From the IMG/VR virus record IMGVR_UViG_3300046373_000112, positions 1 to 21,927 of that record: a stretch of 21,927 nucleotides of DNA; one strand, 5' to 3'. The translations under genes and the position numbers were made by a program. This stretch comes from a virus. The notes under the pieces were generated by a model. That model worked only from the letters and a program-made list of their open reading frames with translations, had not been told where the DNA came from and ran no database searches. Positions 13,552 to 21,801 of the stretch are shown piece by piece (positions within the stretch are counted from its first letter, which is position 1; the number at the start of each line of letters is the position of its first letter).

Positions 13552-15990
13552 ATGCCAACTTTACCATCGGATAGAACTAAACTTGCATTAGCACAAAGTA
13601 ATCAAAACCCTTTGAACGTTTTAGGTTCTTCCCAGAATAAAAATGCACTAACAGAATCCTATGACACAATAGACCTTCTTTATAACTATGTTCTCTCTGT
13701 AGTCGCCGCATATACAACCGCAAGCGGAGCCGCAACCATTGGCACAAGTCCAATCATCGGACTCACTAAAACAAATGTCCAAGCGATGTTAGCGGAAATT
13801 GAAGCGCAAGTATTAGCCATTGTCGCGGGCGCAATACCTACAAATTCAATTACCACTACTATGATACAAGACTTAGCAATTACCGCAGGGAAAATAGCTA
13901 CAGGTGCAATTGGCGCAACTCAATTATCAGCAGGAATAAACGCACAAATTGCCAACATGCAAAATAACATCTACGAACTAGCACTGCAAAATTATTACGA
14001 TGGTAAACTTTCTCCTAAAAACGGTATGCAGTATGACGGGTTCAGCGATTCCACCAAAACAAACGCATTCGTCACCTTCATCACCGCAAACGTAGCCGCA
14101 GGAGCCGTAACCTGTACCGTAAATGACGCTTCACAACTCAATAACAACGAACAAATTGCAATCTATGACGGTACAAATTATGAGGAACGCATCATCACCA
14201 AATCAGGCAACGTCTTATCATGGACAGGCGGACTAACTAACGGGTATACAGCTAATATTACAAGTGTAGCTAGAACATCAAGTGTAATCGATACGACAAA
14301 TAAGTGGGCCAGAGTGGGTAATAAGTCATCACTTTTTACCGACACAGCGGTTAGCGTGGTTGCGGCAGCTTACGATACGAGTGGGAGCGGTGGACGGAAG
14401 ATTGCCTATCTTAGTAACGGTTGGTGGGTAGCGGCAGCAGTAAACGGGACAACACAAATCGTTTTCAACGTTTCGAAGGATAACGGGGCAACATGGTCAC
14501 AGCTTTGCTTTATTACTATAGCTGCCGCCCCAACGGGTGTAGCAATTGCAAATAGTGGAACCATAGTTTCTATGCTTACTACAACAGCCGCAGGTACGTC
14601 GGCATCATTCTATAAATTCGACGCATTGACTGTTACAAATGTCGCTCAAGCCGCTTTGTCTAGCCCTCTTTCTGGACAATCGTCGTTTGGTTCTGGTGCT
14701 TCTCTTACTATTGCCCCAAACGGAAATTTAACAGCAACAGTTAGTTCCGTAAACGCCACATATCCGAACAGCAAAAACATCATCTCGCAAAAATCGGTTG
14801 ATGGAGTTACTTGGACAAAGCAAGATGGTACGGCTGGCGTGGATCAACTTACATCTGACAATATAACTTCAACCAACAGCACCAATCCTTGTGTCGTAAT
14901 AAAAAGCAATGGCTATCCTTCGATCTCATACCAAGTGGCGTATAGCGGAGGATTCCAGATTGATATTTTTAATTATAGTGGGACTGCATGGTCGGCTAAA
15001 GTCGTTTATGATGTTGCAACATATTCACAAATTAATTCGTGCACTCTTGTAAAACAATATGGGTCTAATATCGGAAGGATCGTATGTCGTTGGCAAGGGC
15101 TTGATGCAACCGATGTGACTTACTATAACGAGAGATGGGCATACAGCGATGACGGTGGGGTTACTTGGACGGTCGTTGGTCAGATCACGTCAGGAAATAC
15201 TGTTGATCGTAAAAACGGAAGTTTATCGGAGGATACAAGTGGAAACGTGTTTAATACGTATCAAGATGGCACATCCGTTGTTTATCAAAGTTGCCCAAAT
15301 GGAACAACGACATTTGGATCATTAACTACGATGAACGCCACAGGGTCGAATCCATCATCTATTGAACGCTTAGGACTAGCGTTTACAGTACCTCCAACCG
15401 TTTACATGAGTGGCACAAGCGTACTGTTTAATGGAACGTATATAACATCAATACCCGTTAAAAAGACAGCCTACTACTCTAAACGTATCTCATACCCTGA
15501 TGCCAACAAGACAGCTAAACTATGGCTTACGCGCAATATTACCATATCCACAACGCCAAGTATTGCGATTGCCGCTAACGCAACATCGGCAACCTTAACG
15601 AGTGTAGCTAACCTTGCCATAGGTGATACAATCGACTTCTACAACCCAGCAAGTACAAACTACACCAGAGAGCGCAGGGCGATTACAGGTATTGCAGGTA
15701 ACGTTGTATCATGGGTCACAGGACTTACCAACGCTTATAGCACCACGAACACGGTAGCAAGAGTAGATGATATTCCAACATTGTTCATTGGATTATCCAC
15801 AGACATAGAAAGCTTTGCAGCCATGACCTATAGCCGCACAACCGTAAACACAGACGGAACGGTAGAGGATACCTACGATTATACTCAAGTTACCGCAGGA
15901 ACAGACGTTGTATTAAAGATTACACAGACACGTAATGATACAACTTTAGTGAACTATGTTAAAAAATACGGTATGGCATTAAGTGCATAG
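13552..15990 (+). CDS. Tail fiber or spike with sialidase-type Asp-box propeller
   Basis: This 812-residue protein probably binds the host surface. Residues 1-95 are a helical attachment region. Residues 96-126 hold the S-I-T-t-x-M/K-I repeat common in fiber shafts (TTTMIQDLAITAGKI, ATGAIGATQL). Residues about 260-630 form a beta-propeller-like region with Asp boxes SKDNGATW (308-315), SVDGVTW (415-421) and SDDGGVTW (532-539), as in sialidases. Copies of one beta module (about 172-241 and 669-737) flank the propeller. The full catalytic set of a sialidase (arginine triad, Tyr/Glu pair) was not identified, so binding is safer than hydrolysis. GGGAGGTTAAC is the ribosome site. Confidence 0.75.
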   Translation: MPTLPSDRTKLALAQSNQNPLNVLGSSQNKNALTESYDTIDLLYNYVLSVVAAYTTASGAATIGTSPIIGLTKTNVQAMLAEIEAQVLAIVAGAIPTNSITTTMIQDLAITAGKIATGAIGATQLSAGINAQIANMQNNIYELALQNYYDGKLSPKNGMQYDGFSDSTKTNAFVTFITANVAAGAVTCTVNDASQLNNNEQIAIYDGTNYEERIITKSGNVLSWTGGLTNGYTANITSVARTSSVIDTTNKWARVGNKSSLFTDTAVSVVAAAYDTSGSGGRKIAYLSNGWWVAAAVNGTTQIVFNVSKDNGATWSQLCFITIAAAPTGVAIANSGTIVSMLTTTAAGTSASFYKFDALTVTNVAQAALSSPLSGQSSFGSGASLTIAPNGNLTATVSSVNATYPNSKNIISQKSVDGVTWTKQDGTAGVDQLTSDNITSTNSTNPCVVIKSNGYPSISYQVAYSGGFQIDIFNYSGTAWSAKVVYDVATYSQINSCTLVKQYGSNIGRIVCRWQGLDATDVTYYNERWAYSDDGGVTWTVVGQITSGNTVDRKNGSLSEDTSGNVFNTYQDGTSVVYQSCPNGTTTFGSLTTMNATGSNPSSIERLGLAFTVPPTVYMSGTSVLFNGTYITSIPVKKTAYYSKRISYPDANKTAKLWLTRNITISTTPSIAIAANATSATLTSVANLAIGDTIDFYNPASTNYTRERRAITGIAGNVVSWVTGLTNAYSTTNTVARVDDIPTLFIGLSTDIESFAAMTYSRTTVNTDGTVEDTYDYTQVTAGTDVVLKITQTRNDTTLVNYVKKYGMALSA

Positions 15991-16001
15991 GAGGGGTTTA
16001 A

Positions 16002-16193
16002 ATGCCTGAGAAAATAGAATTGCCTAATGGCGCAGTCGCTTATGTTAAAACATCGAAAGAAAAATCGGTGGAGAACAATAAAAATGCGTTGAAAACGAAG
16101 CACAACGGGAAGAATCAGTCGAGCGATTTCAGCAAAGCGGACTTGGACGAATTGATTGTGAAGATGGCAAGGGATTTGGGGTATATAAACTAA
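16002..16193 (+). CDS. Small hypothetical protein, 63 aa
   Basis: TAGGAGGGG, fused to the fiber stop codon, precedes the ATG at 16002. The product opens with a beta hairpin (KIELPNGAVAYVKTSK), has a basic, Asn/Lys-rich linker and ends in a helix (KADLDELIVKMARDLGYI). It is the last gene before a strong terminator, so it belongs to the fiber transcription unit. A fiber chaperone or tail accessory role would fit the position, but nothing in the sequence proves it. Confidence 0.65.
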   Translation: MPEKIELPNGAVAYVKTSKEKSVENNKNALKTKHNGKNQSSDFSKADLDELIVKMARDLGYIN

Positions 16194-16228
16194 GTCCTCT
16201 TTATTGCAGATATAGTGATATATTACAC

Positions 16229-16260
16229 AAACTCTTCCAAATTGGAGGAGTTTTTATTTT
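16229..16260 (+). terminator. Strong intrinsic terminator after the fiber unit
   Basis: AAACTCTTCC (16229-16238) pairs with GGAGGAGTTT (16244-16253), 10 bp with one G-U pair and a 5-base loop, followed by TTATTTT. The next gene's ribosome site (AAGGAGGG) starts a few bases later. No clear promoter was seen between them, so the ejection genes probably depend on read-through. Confidence 0.85.
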
Positions 16261-16275
16261 ACAAGGAGGGATAGT

Positions 16276-17871
16276 ATGCCACCAATTTCAACACCCGCAC
16301 CATTATCAGCAGCAGAAGTACAAAAACAAATGGCAGCCAATAGCGCAGCTTGGAAAACAGCGACACCACAGATGCAGACACAGTTACATGATCAAAACTT
16401 AGGTTTAGCCAAGCAAACGGGGCAATCGTACAATGCAGCACAAGGTACATATTCTGCCCCAACAGTACCAACACCACAAACAGCATCGCCATCAGGTGGC
16501 TATTCTCCAAGTGGTGGCGGGATGTGGGGTGCAGCAGCGGGCGCGGCTAATATGGGTAAAACTGCAATGCCAGGTGCAGCAGCAGGGGCGATGGCTGGAA
16601 TGCCGTCAACTTCAACTAACGGCGTCACACCTCCTCCCATGCCTGCTGAGATCAAACAAGCGCCTGCGACTCCAATGCCTGCACCGTCAAACGGACTCTA
16701 TCAAGATCAATACGCTAGAAGTCGCGATGACATTGCATCACTCGCAAAAGCCAGGATTGATAAAATCCTACAGGCAGGCAGAACATCGGCACAAGGAGCG
16801 CTTACAGGGGCTAAGAATGCCTATGATTACAGCCAGCAAACGACCCAAGGAAACCGAGCTCTCTTACAGTTCGATAATAGCAATCGTGGCGACCAATTCG
16901 GCGGTTCGGCTAGAGAAGACAAATTCCGCTTAGACCGCCAGCAAGGTATTGAGGATACTGCTACAAATAATCAATACACTGCACAGGTTGGATTTATCAA
17001 TCAAAAGTTAGCCGACCTTGAGGCTGCTGCTCCAGGTGATGAACAAGCGATTATCGACCAATTACAGCAGATCGAACGAACTACGGGAATTAATGTAGCG
17101 CAGTTACAAATGCAGCAACAAGGACAGCAACAAACGCAAGCTAATGCAGACCGTACATTTAATTACAATACAGGGCAAGACAAAATCACAAACGAACGTA
17201 ATGCAACCAATGATTCATTTAAAAATAACTTAGATGTAGCAAAGTACAACTTAGATACCGCTAAATATGGCTTAGACGTTAAAAAGCAACACATTGACTT
17301 GGCGAACAAGTTAACGGAGTTATTCGGTGTTAAAGTTAACCCTACAGCAGATCCAATGCAGTCTTATGCCCAAGTTGCAGGATTATCAACTACAGCAGCA
17401 CAAAAGATTGCCCAAGATGCGAAGCAGTCTACCTTTGATAATGCAGTTAAACTGGCTTTAGCCAACAACACGATTACCCAAACGCAAGCAAATATTATGC
17501 ATCAAGCGCAACAAATTGGAATTAGCCAACAGAATGCAAATACTTCTGCTGCAAATTCAGGAAATACGGCGAGTAACAATCAACAAAATCAGTTAATGGC
17601 TGTATGGAAAGCGACTGGTAAAGCTCCTGCGGGCATTCCGAATGTGGCAGAAGGAACGCAGTATGCAACGGCAGCAGATGGCAAGCTATCAACCGCAGAA
17701 GGGTATTCCAGTTATACTGATGGAGTAGCTAAGTATGCTACGAATCAGAAAACAGGTACAAAAGATTTAAATAATCCAAACGATGTTGAAGCGGCTATTT
17801 TACAATCCAATTTACCTGAATCGGAAATGAAAAAGTTGTATACAAGGTATGGTCTAAAGTGGGGAGGTTAA
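16276..17871 (+). CDS. Ala/Gln-rich structural protein, likely DNA-ejection (internal virion) protein
   Basis: The 531-residue protein has a low-complexity Pro/Ala/Gly/Met front (about residues 1-145). Long polar helices rich in Gln, Asn, Asp and Ala follow (about 150-470). Four consecutive heptads at residues 318-345 (NLDVAKY, NLDTAKY, GLDVKKQ, HIDLANK) mark a regular amphipathic coiled coil. Its composition, its size and its place after hub and fiber match the ejection-protein slot of P22 (gp7, gp20, gp16), whose members are helical and poorly conserved. It probably travels inside the head with the following large protein. AAGGAGGG is the ribosome site. Its last codons (WGG) form the next gene's ribosome site. 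Confidence 0.6.
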   Translation: MPPISTPAPLSAAEVQKQMAANSAAWKTATPQMQTQLHDQNLGLAKQTGQSYNAAQGTYSAPTVPTPQTASPSGGYSPSGGGMWGAAAGAANMGKTAMPGAAAGAMAGMPSTSTNGVTPPPMPAEIKQAPATPMPAPSNGLYQDQYARSRDDIASLAKARIDKILQAGRTSAQGALTGAKNAYDYSQQTTQGNRALLQFDNSNRGDQFGGSAREDKFRLDRQQGIEDTATNNQYTAQVGFINQKLADLEAAAPGDEQAIIDQLQQIERTTGINVAQLQMQQQGQQQTQANADRTFNYNTGQDKITNERNATNDSFKNNLDVAKYNLDTAKYGLDVKKQHIDLANKLTELFGVKVNPTADPMQSYAQVAGLSTTAAQKIAQDAKQSTFDNAVKLALANNTITQTQANIMHQAQQIGISQQNANTSAANSGNTASNNQQNQLMAVWKATGKAPAGIPNVAEGTQYATAADGKLSTAEGYSSYTDGVAKYATNQKTGTKDLNNPNDVEAAILQSNLPESEMKKLYTRYGLKWGG

Positions 17872-17874
17872 TTC

Positions 17875-20800
17875 ATGGCTGAATCTTTTGTTGAACAAAG
17901 AAAAAGAGAACTAGGATTAACCTCTTCCTCTGGACCCACTGTCGCATCTACTAAAACAGCCACACAAACGAAAGTTGCAGATCCAAAGGAATCTGATTTC
18001 GTGACAAATCGTAAGATAGCACTTGGATTGATCCCTGACCCGAAAATAAAAGAAGGGAATAAACAAGCGGCTTCTTTTAAGCGGGCTGAACAGAATTTTA
18101 ATCCAATGGTTCAGGATTCCAATAAACCGCTTATGTTACCTTCAAAAAAATCGCCATTCCAAAGCCCTGATCAATCACCTTTGATGGAAAAAGCGAATCA
18201 ATTCGTTAAGGATAATCCAACTTGGAAAAGTGTGACGGAAAATCCAATCGTTCGCGGTGCAGAAGCAGGGTTAAAATGGGTACAAAAACCGTTTGAAGCC
18301 GCTAGCGTTATATTGGCCGATACCGTTGGACAAACAAAGAATCTATTGGGTAGTAAAAAAAGAGTAGGTTACGATGGCAAAGAATTCACTTCAACGCCTA
18401 GCCAATCGAGAGATTTAGGTAAAGATTTGAAAGGTATAATATCGCAAACAAACGAGAATGTATCGTCCGAAGTTTGGAAAAATACCATGCCTAATCTGAA
18501 CAAGTTGCCTGGAACTGGTACTAATGTAACCGACATTATCGACTTTGGGGCGCAGTCCATTTCTCCAACTAAGTTTTTAGCACCTCTTAAGGCGGTTCGC
18601 GGATTAAAAGCGGCAGAAGATGCTAAACTAGCGAGTCAAGCAATGAAAGCGGAAAACGTTGCCGATTATTCAAATGTTTCTTTAACAAAAAATAATAAAC
18701 CAATAAATATCCCTGAGCCAGCCCAAGCCATGAAACAAGGATGGTTTTCTAACCTATTTGGTGACCAAGGAATCGGTATATCAGCAGTCAAGGATACAAA
18801 ACGAATCAGCAAAGACCCCTTGACTACGGAAGGACAGATAGTAACAAACAGCATTAAAAATGATGCTCAGGGCATAAAAGATTCTATTGCCGCAAAGGCC
18901 CGTGAAGTCTATCAAAACCATGTGGACCAGTTATCACCATTAAAAACCATAAGCAATAAAACGTATGATTCAGCTATGGATTCTGCTAGATCAAACAACA
19001 TTGCGAATACCATAGTACACGATAAATTCGTTACTCCCGAGGGAAATGTAGTCGGTCAAGGGTTGGGTGAGATATTTAAAAAGGTTGCACGCGGGACGGA
19101 TAGTCAGTTTATCGATTACCTGACTCTAAGGCATTCTGTCACAAGAATGGAACGCGGAGAACAGGTTTATGCTGACAGTTTAAATATGACTCCTGCAAAA
19201 GCGCAGGAACGTTTAAGTGTGCTTGAACAAAGGTATCCAGGATTCAAGGATATCGCTAAGGAATGGGACGGATTTAACAACAATGTGTTGCAGCATTATG
19301 GGGTGAATGAAGGGTTAATATCAGAAAATGCCTTCAATGCATTGCGTGAAAAAAACCCTAACTACTCACCAATGAATAGACAATTTTCTCGTTCTGAAAA
19401 ACCTGGACGTAGCTTCATTGCTAAGACAACAAGCTCTTCTTTTTCAGGACAAAAGGCACCGATAAAAGAAGTAAGCAAGGTCGGTTCAGCTCGTAACATC
19501 GTGGACCCGCGTAAGAGTACGATTGAAAACGTTGGGGCATGGGTTAACGCATCGATGCGCAATAGAACGATGCAATCCATGGTGGATGCAATTAAAGTCA
19601 ATCCTGAGTCATTTGCGGGTGTTGCGGAGATTGTGCAAAAGCCGAAAGGTGGAGTAGACCTTAATAAAGTTCTTATTGATGGTGGTGCGGACGATTTCGT
19701 AGAGACATTGAATCAAGATTTCTCTAGTCTATTTAAGAAATCCAATGTTGATGGTGAAAATGTTGTTCGCGCCATGGTCAAAGGTGAGCCTGTTTACATT
19801 AAAGTCCATGATCCTGAAATTGTAAAAACACTAATCGGCATGGGGCCGCAAGCGTCAAATATTCTGATAGATGCAATGAGCGCGTTCAGTAATGCAACAA
19901 AGCGCGGTGCAACAGGACTATTGTCCCCTGTGTTCGCTGTAAAAGGTGCAACAATGGATTTGGTACAGTCAGCCATTCAAGCTAAAAACCCTGCCAAACA
20001 AGCCGCTTACACGGTATACGCTATATTTAGTGGGATTGGCGATAAGCTCAATATTCCAGGTCTAAAGAATATGGCAGAAGAGTTTAGAAGAACAGGCGGC
20101 GAATATTCGGCAATATTGAAGGGTGATCGTAAATTAAACAAAAGTGTTTCTGATTTAAAGAGAAATCCTATCTTGTCACCTCAATCAATCGCAAAAGGCG
20201 CATGGAATACTGTGAGTTCTCCTTTTAAAGTGTTAGGAGAGATTGGTAATATTGCAGAAAACGCACCAAGAATAGCCGCCAGTAAGCTTGAATTAAACCG
20301 TTTAGGTGGTCAAAGGACACCTGACAACGTCCGACAAGCAATGAGTGCAGGGCGTGAAGCAACGGTAAACTTTTCGCGTAAAGGTGCATTTTCTCGCGAT
20401 ATCGAAGCTTTTGTTCCCTATAATAATGCAGCAATACAAGGGAGTTATCGTATTATTAAGGGTTTAAAAGAAAATCCAGTTCGAACGGCGGGAGCAATTG
20501 GCACACTAGCAGTGCTGCCAAAACTTTATGAGTATGCACAATTTCATGACGATCCCGATTATCAAAATTTACCTGCTCGGGAGCGAATGAGGTTCTTAAT
20601 CGTTAATAAAAACGCAGATGGATCGTTCACTAAGATTCCGATGGACCCAGCTTATAATTCCATTGGTGAAATGACCATTGAAGCTTTACGTCACTTCAAA
20701 GATAATGACCCTACAGCCTTTAAAGATTCTGTAGACGCCTTGGCTAACGCTTGGACACCTCCTTTCGTAACGGGATTAGCACAAGGAATCACGCAAGGAA

Positions 20801-21462
20801 CAGGCGTTATGGGATCATTAGAAGGAGCAGCCAATGCAACGGTTGGGGCGCCCGCTATTGCTGCATTTGCAAATAAAAGTTTTACAGGTGCGCCAATTGA
20901 ATCTGCTGCGGTCACAGATCGTTCTCCAAGGTATAGATATGATGAAAAAACATCGAGTATAGCAAAGAAAATAGGCGAAGTGACAGCCAAAATATTCGGA
21001 GAAGGTTTTTCGCCTATGAAAGCAGATTACATCATGCGCGCCTATGGTGGTGATCCAGCAAGGTTGTTGTTGCCTTTAACCTCAGATGTAGGTCCTGGAA
21101 ATGTTAGAAACACGTTATTAAAAAATTTCATTGTGGATCCTGCGTTTACGAATACATTAACCAATGATTTTTACAGAGCCAAGGAGAAGTTGTCTCAAGC
21201 TTTCAGGGACAGTGAAGAAGTGGCCGCTCCACTTCCAAAATGGTTTGATCAAGGTTTGTATAAAAGGGTTACATCGAATGCGGCAGGATCTATATCAAAG
21301 CAACTGAGTATATTATCAGCAGATAAAAAGGATATAGTGATGAATAAATCGTTGAAATCGACTGAAAAGGCTTCGAAGTTACGCAAGGTTCAAGAAGAAA
21401 TTAATAAAATATACTTGGATATTAATTCCGAATTGACGAATTCAGGCGTACCAATGAATTAA
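17875..21462 (+). CDS. Very large ejection/internal virion protein with LPD38-like region, 1195 aa
   Basis: The N-terminus carries a duplicated motif FVxxRKxxLGL (residues 5-15 and 42-52) in a disordered stretch. A helical middle contains NPNYSPMNR (494-502), preceded by helices (YGVNEGLISENAFNALREK). Large polyvalent and internal virion proteins of many phages show this motif. Residues about 830-970 (EAFVPYNNAAIQGSYRI from 844, then NPVRTAGAIGTLAVLP) resemble the Large Polyvalent protein-associated Domain 38, with a hydrophobic segment that may enter the membrane. No transglycosylase or polymerase motif was found. It is proposed as the main protein ejected ahead of or with the DNA. GGGGAGGTTAATTC precedes the ATG. 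Confidence 0.65.
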   Translation: MAESFVEQRKRELGLTSSSGPTVASTKTATQTKVADPKESDFVTNRKIALGLIPDPKIKEGNKQAASFKRAEQNFNPMVQDSNKPLMLPSKKSPFQSPDQSPLMEKANQFVKDNPTWKSVTENPIVRGAEAGLKWVQKPFEAASVILADTVGQTKNLLGSKKRVGYDGKEFTSTPSQSRDLGKDLKGIISQTNENVSSEVWKNTMPNLNKLPGTGTNVTDIIDFGAQSISPTKFLAPLKAVRGLKAAEDAKLASQAMKAENVADYSNVSLTKNNKPINIPEPAQAMKQGWFSNLFGDQGIGISAVKDTKRISKDPLTTEGQIVTNSIKNDAQGIKDSIAAKAREVYQNHVDQLSPLKTISNKTYDSAMDSARSNNIANTIVHDKFVTPEGNVVGQGLGEIFKKVARGTDSQFIDYLTLRHSVTRMERGEQVYADSLNMTPAKAQERLSVLEQRYPGFKDIAKEWDGFNNNVLQHYGVNEGLISENAFNALREKNPNYSPMNRQFSRSEKPGRSFIAKTTSSSFSGQKAPIKEVSKVGSARNIVDPRKSTIENVGAWVNASMRNRTMQSMVDAIKVNPESFAGVAEIVQKPKGGVDLNKVLIDGGADDFVETLNQDFSSLFKKSNVDGENVVRAMVKGEPVYIKVHDPEIVKTLIGMGPQASNILIDAMSAFSNATKRGATGLLSPVFAVKGATMDLVQSAIQAKNPAKQAAYTVYAIFSGIGDKLNIPGLKNMAEEFRRTGGEYSAILKGDRKLNKSVSDLKRNPILSPQSIAKGAWNTVSSPFKVLGEIGNIAENAPRIAASKLELNRLGGQRTPDNVRQAMSAGREATVNFSRKGAFSRDIEAFVPYNNAAIQGSYRIIKGLKENPVRTAGAIGTLAVLPKLYEYAQFHDDPDYQNLPARERMRFLIVNKNADGSFTKIPMDPAYNSIGEMTIEALRHFKDNDPTAFKDSVDALANAWTPPFVTGLAQGITQGTGVMGSLEGAANATVGAPAIAAFANKSFTGAPIESAAVTDRSPRYRYDEKTSSIAKKIGEVTAKIFGEGFSPMKADYIMRAYGGDPARLLLPLTSDVGPGNVRNTLLKNFIVDPAFTNTLTNDFYRAKEKLSQAFRDSEEVAAPLPKWFDQGLYKRVTSNAAGSISKQLSILSADKKDIVMNKSLKSTEKASKLRKVQEEINKIYLDINSELTNSGVPMN

Positions 21463-21466
21463 TTAA

Positions 21467-21477
21467 TATGGTAAAAT
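21467..21477 (+). promoter_or_regulatory. Extended -10 promoter for the holin-like gene
   Basis: TATGGTAAAAT matches the TRTGnTAtAAT extended -10 used by Bacillus-type sigma-A RNA polymerase. It lies in the 44-bp gap before the holin-like gene. The -35 region (near 21449) is poor, which extended -10 promoters tolerate. It may give this gene independent expression. Confidence 0.4.
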
Positions 21478-21506
21478 TCCATTATTAGTGTACTCAGAGG
21501 TGATAT

Positions 21507-21743
21507 ATGGATTTTCTGACGTCAAACTGGTTTATGTGGGTTGTGATTGTTTTTCTTTTTCTCGGCTATATTTCCTGGCAAATAGAAGCATTGTCAGAAA
21601 GCGGACTAGAGTGGGACGATGTTTGGCAATTACTGAAAAAGGTTGCTGGATTCATCTTTACAATGATCTTTATGCCTTTATTGATTATATTCGGTTTATT
21701 TAATGAAAAGAAAGCTGAAAAAAAGAAAGACTCTCATAACTGA
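21507..21743 (+). CDS. Two-helix membrane protein, possible holin, 78 aa
   Basis: AGAGGTG (21496-21502) precedes the ATG at 21507. Two hydrophobic segments, about residues 8-26 (WFMWVVIVFLFLGYISW) and 46-64 (VAGFIFTMIFMPLLIIFGLF), flank an acidic loop (EALSESGLEWDD). The C-terminus is strongly basic (EKKAEKKKDSHN). That is class II holin-like size and layout, with a basic tail in the cytoplasm. It is the last gene of the late strand, where lysis genes often start, but no endolysin lies in the window. It could equally be an uncharacterised membrane protein. A longer-frame alternative from 21488 lacks a ribosome site and was not chosen. Confidence 0.65.
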   Translation: MDFLTSNWFMWVVIVFLFLGYISWQIEALSESGLEWDDVWQLLKKVAGFIFTMIFMPLLIIFGLFNEKKAEKKKDSHN

Positions 21744-21767
21744 GGGTCTTTTGTTTTGCCAGTCCAT
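21696..21767 (-). CDS. Possible 23-aa hydrophobic peptide antisense to the holin-like gene end
   Basis: On the minus strand, TTTGGAGGTGTGAT provides a near-ideal ribosome site 6 bases before ATG. The peptide has a polar start (MDWQNKRPSVMR) and a hydrophobic end (VFLFFSFLFIK) reminiscent of tiny membrane toxins. It lies across the terminator and the last third of the holin-like gene. It may be chance: the hydrophobic run is simply the complement of the A-rich Lys/Glu codons opposite. Confidence 0.2.
   Translation of the reverse strand: MDWQNKRPSVMRVFLFFSFLFIK
21726..21757 (+). terminator. Strong intrinsic terminator closing the late strand
   Basis: AGACTCTCA (21728-21736) pairs with TGAGGGTCT (21741-21749), 9 bp with one G-U pair and a TAAC loop, followed by TTTGTTTT. 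The upstream AAAA allows some function on the opposite strand as well. The stem overlaps the last codons and stop of the holin-like gene. Confidence 0.85.
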
Positions 21768-21801
21768 ATCACACCTCCAAAGGTATATTATTGCAAGTAT
21801 T

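Noticed and set aside
13552-15990. Fiber as an active sialidase
   Set aside because: Asp boxes are structural and occur in many non-enzymatic propellers; the catalytic arginine triad and Tyr/Glu pair could not be placed.
16433-16933. 166-codon plus-strand frame inside the 531-aa protein gene
   Set aside because: Frame-shifted reading of Gln/Ala repeats, with no ribosome site; the product is low-complexity H/Q/L/R.
21488-21703. 71-codon frame overlapping the holin-like gene
   Set aside because: No ribosome site; the 21507 frame has AGAGGTG and clear membrane segments.
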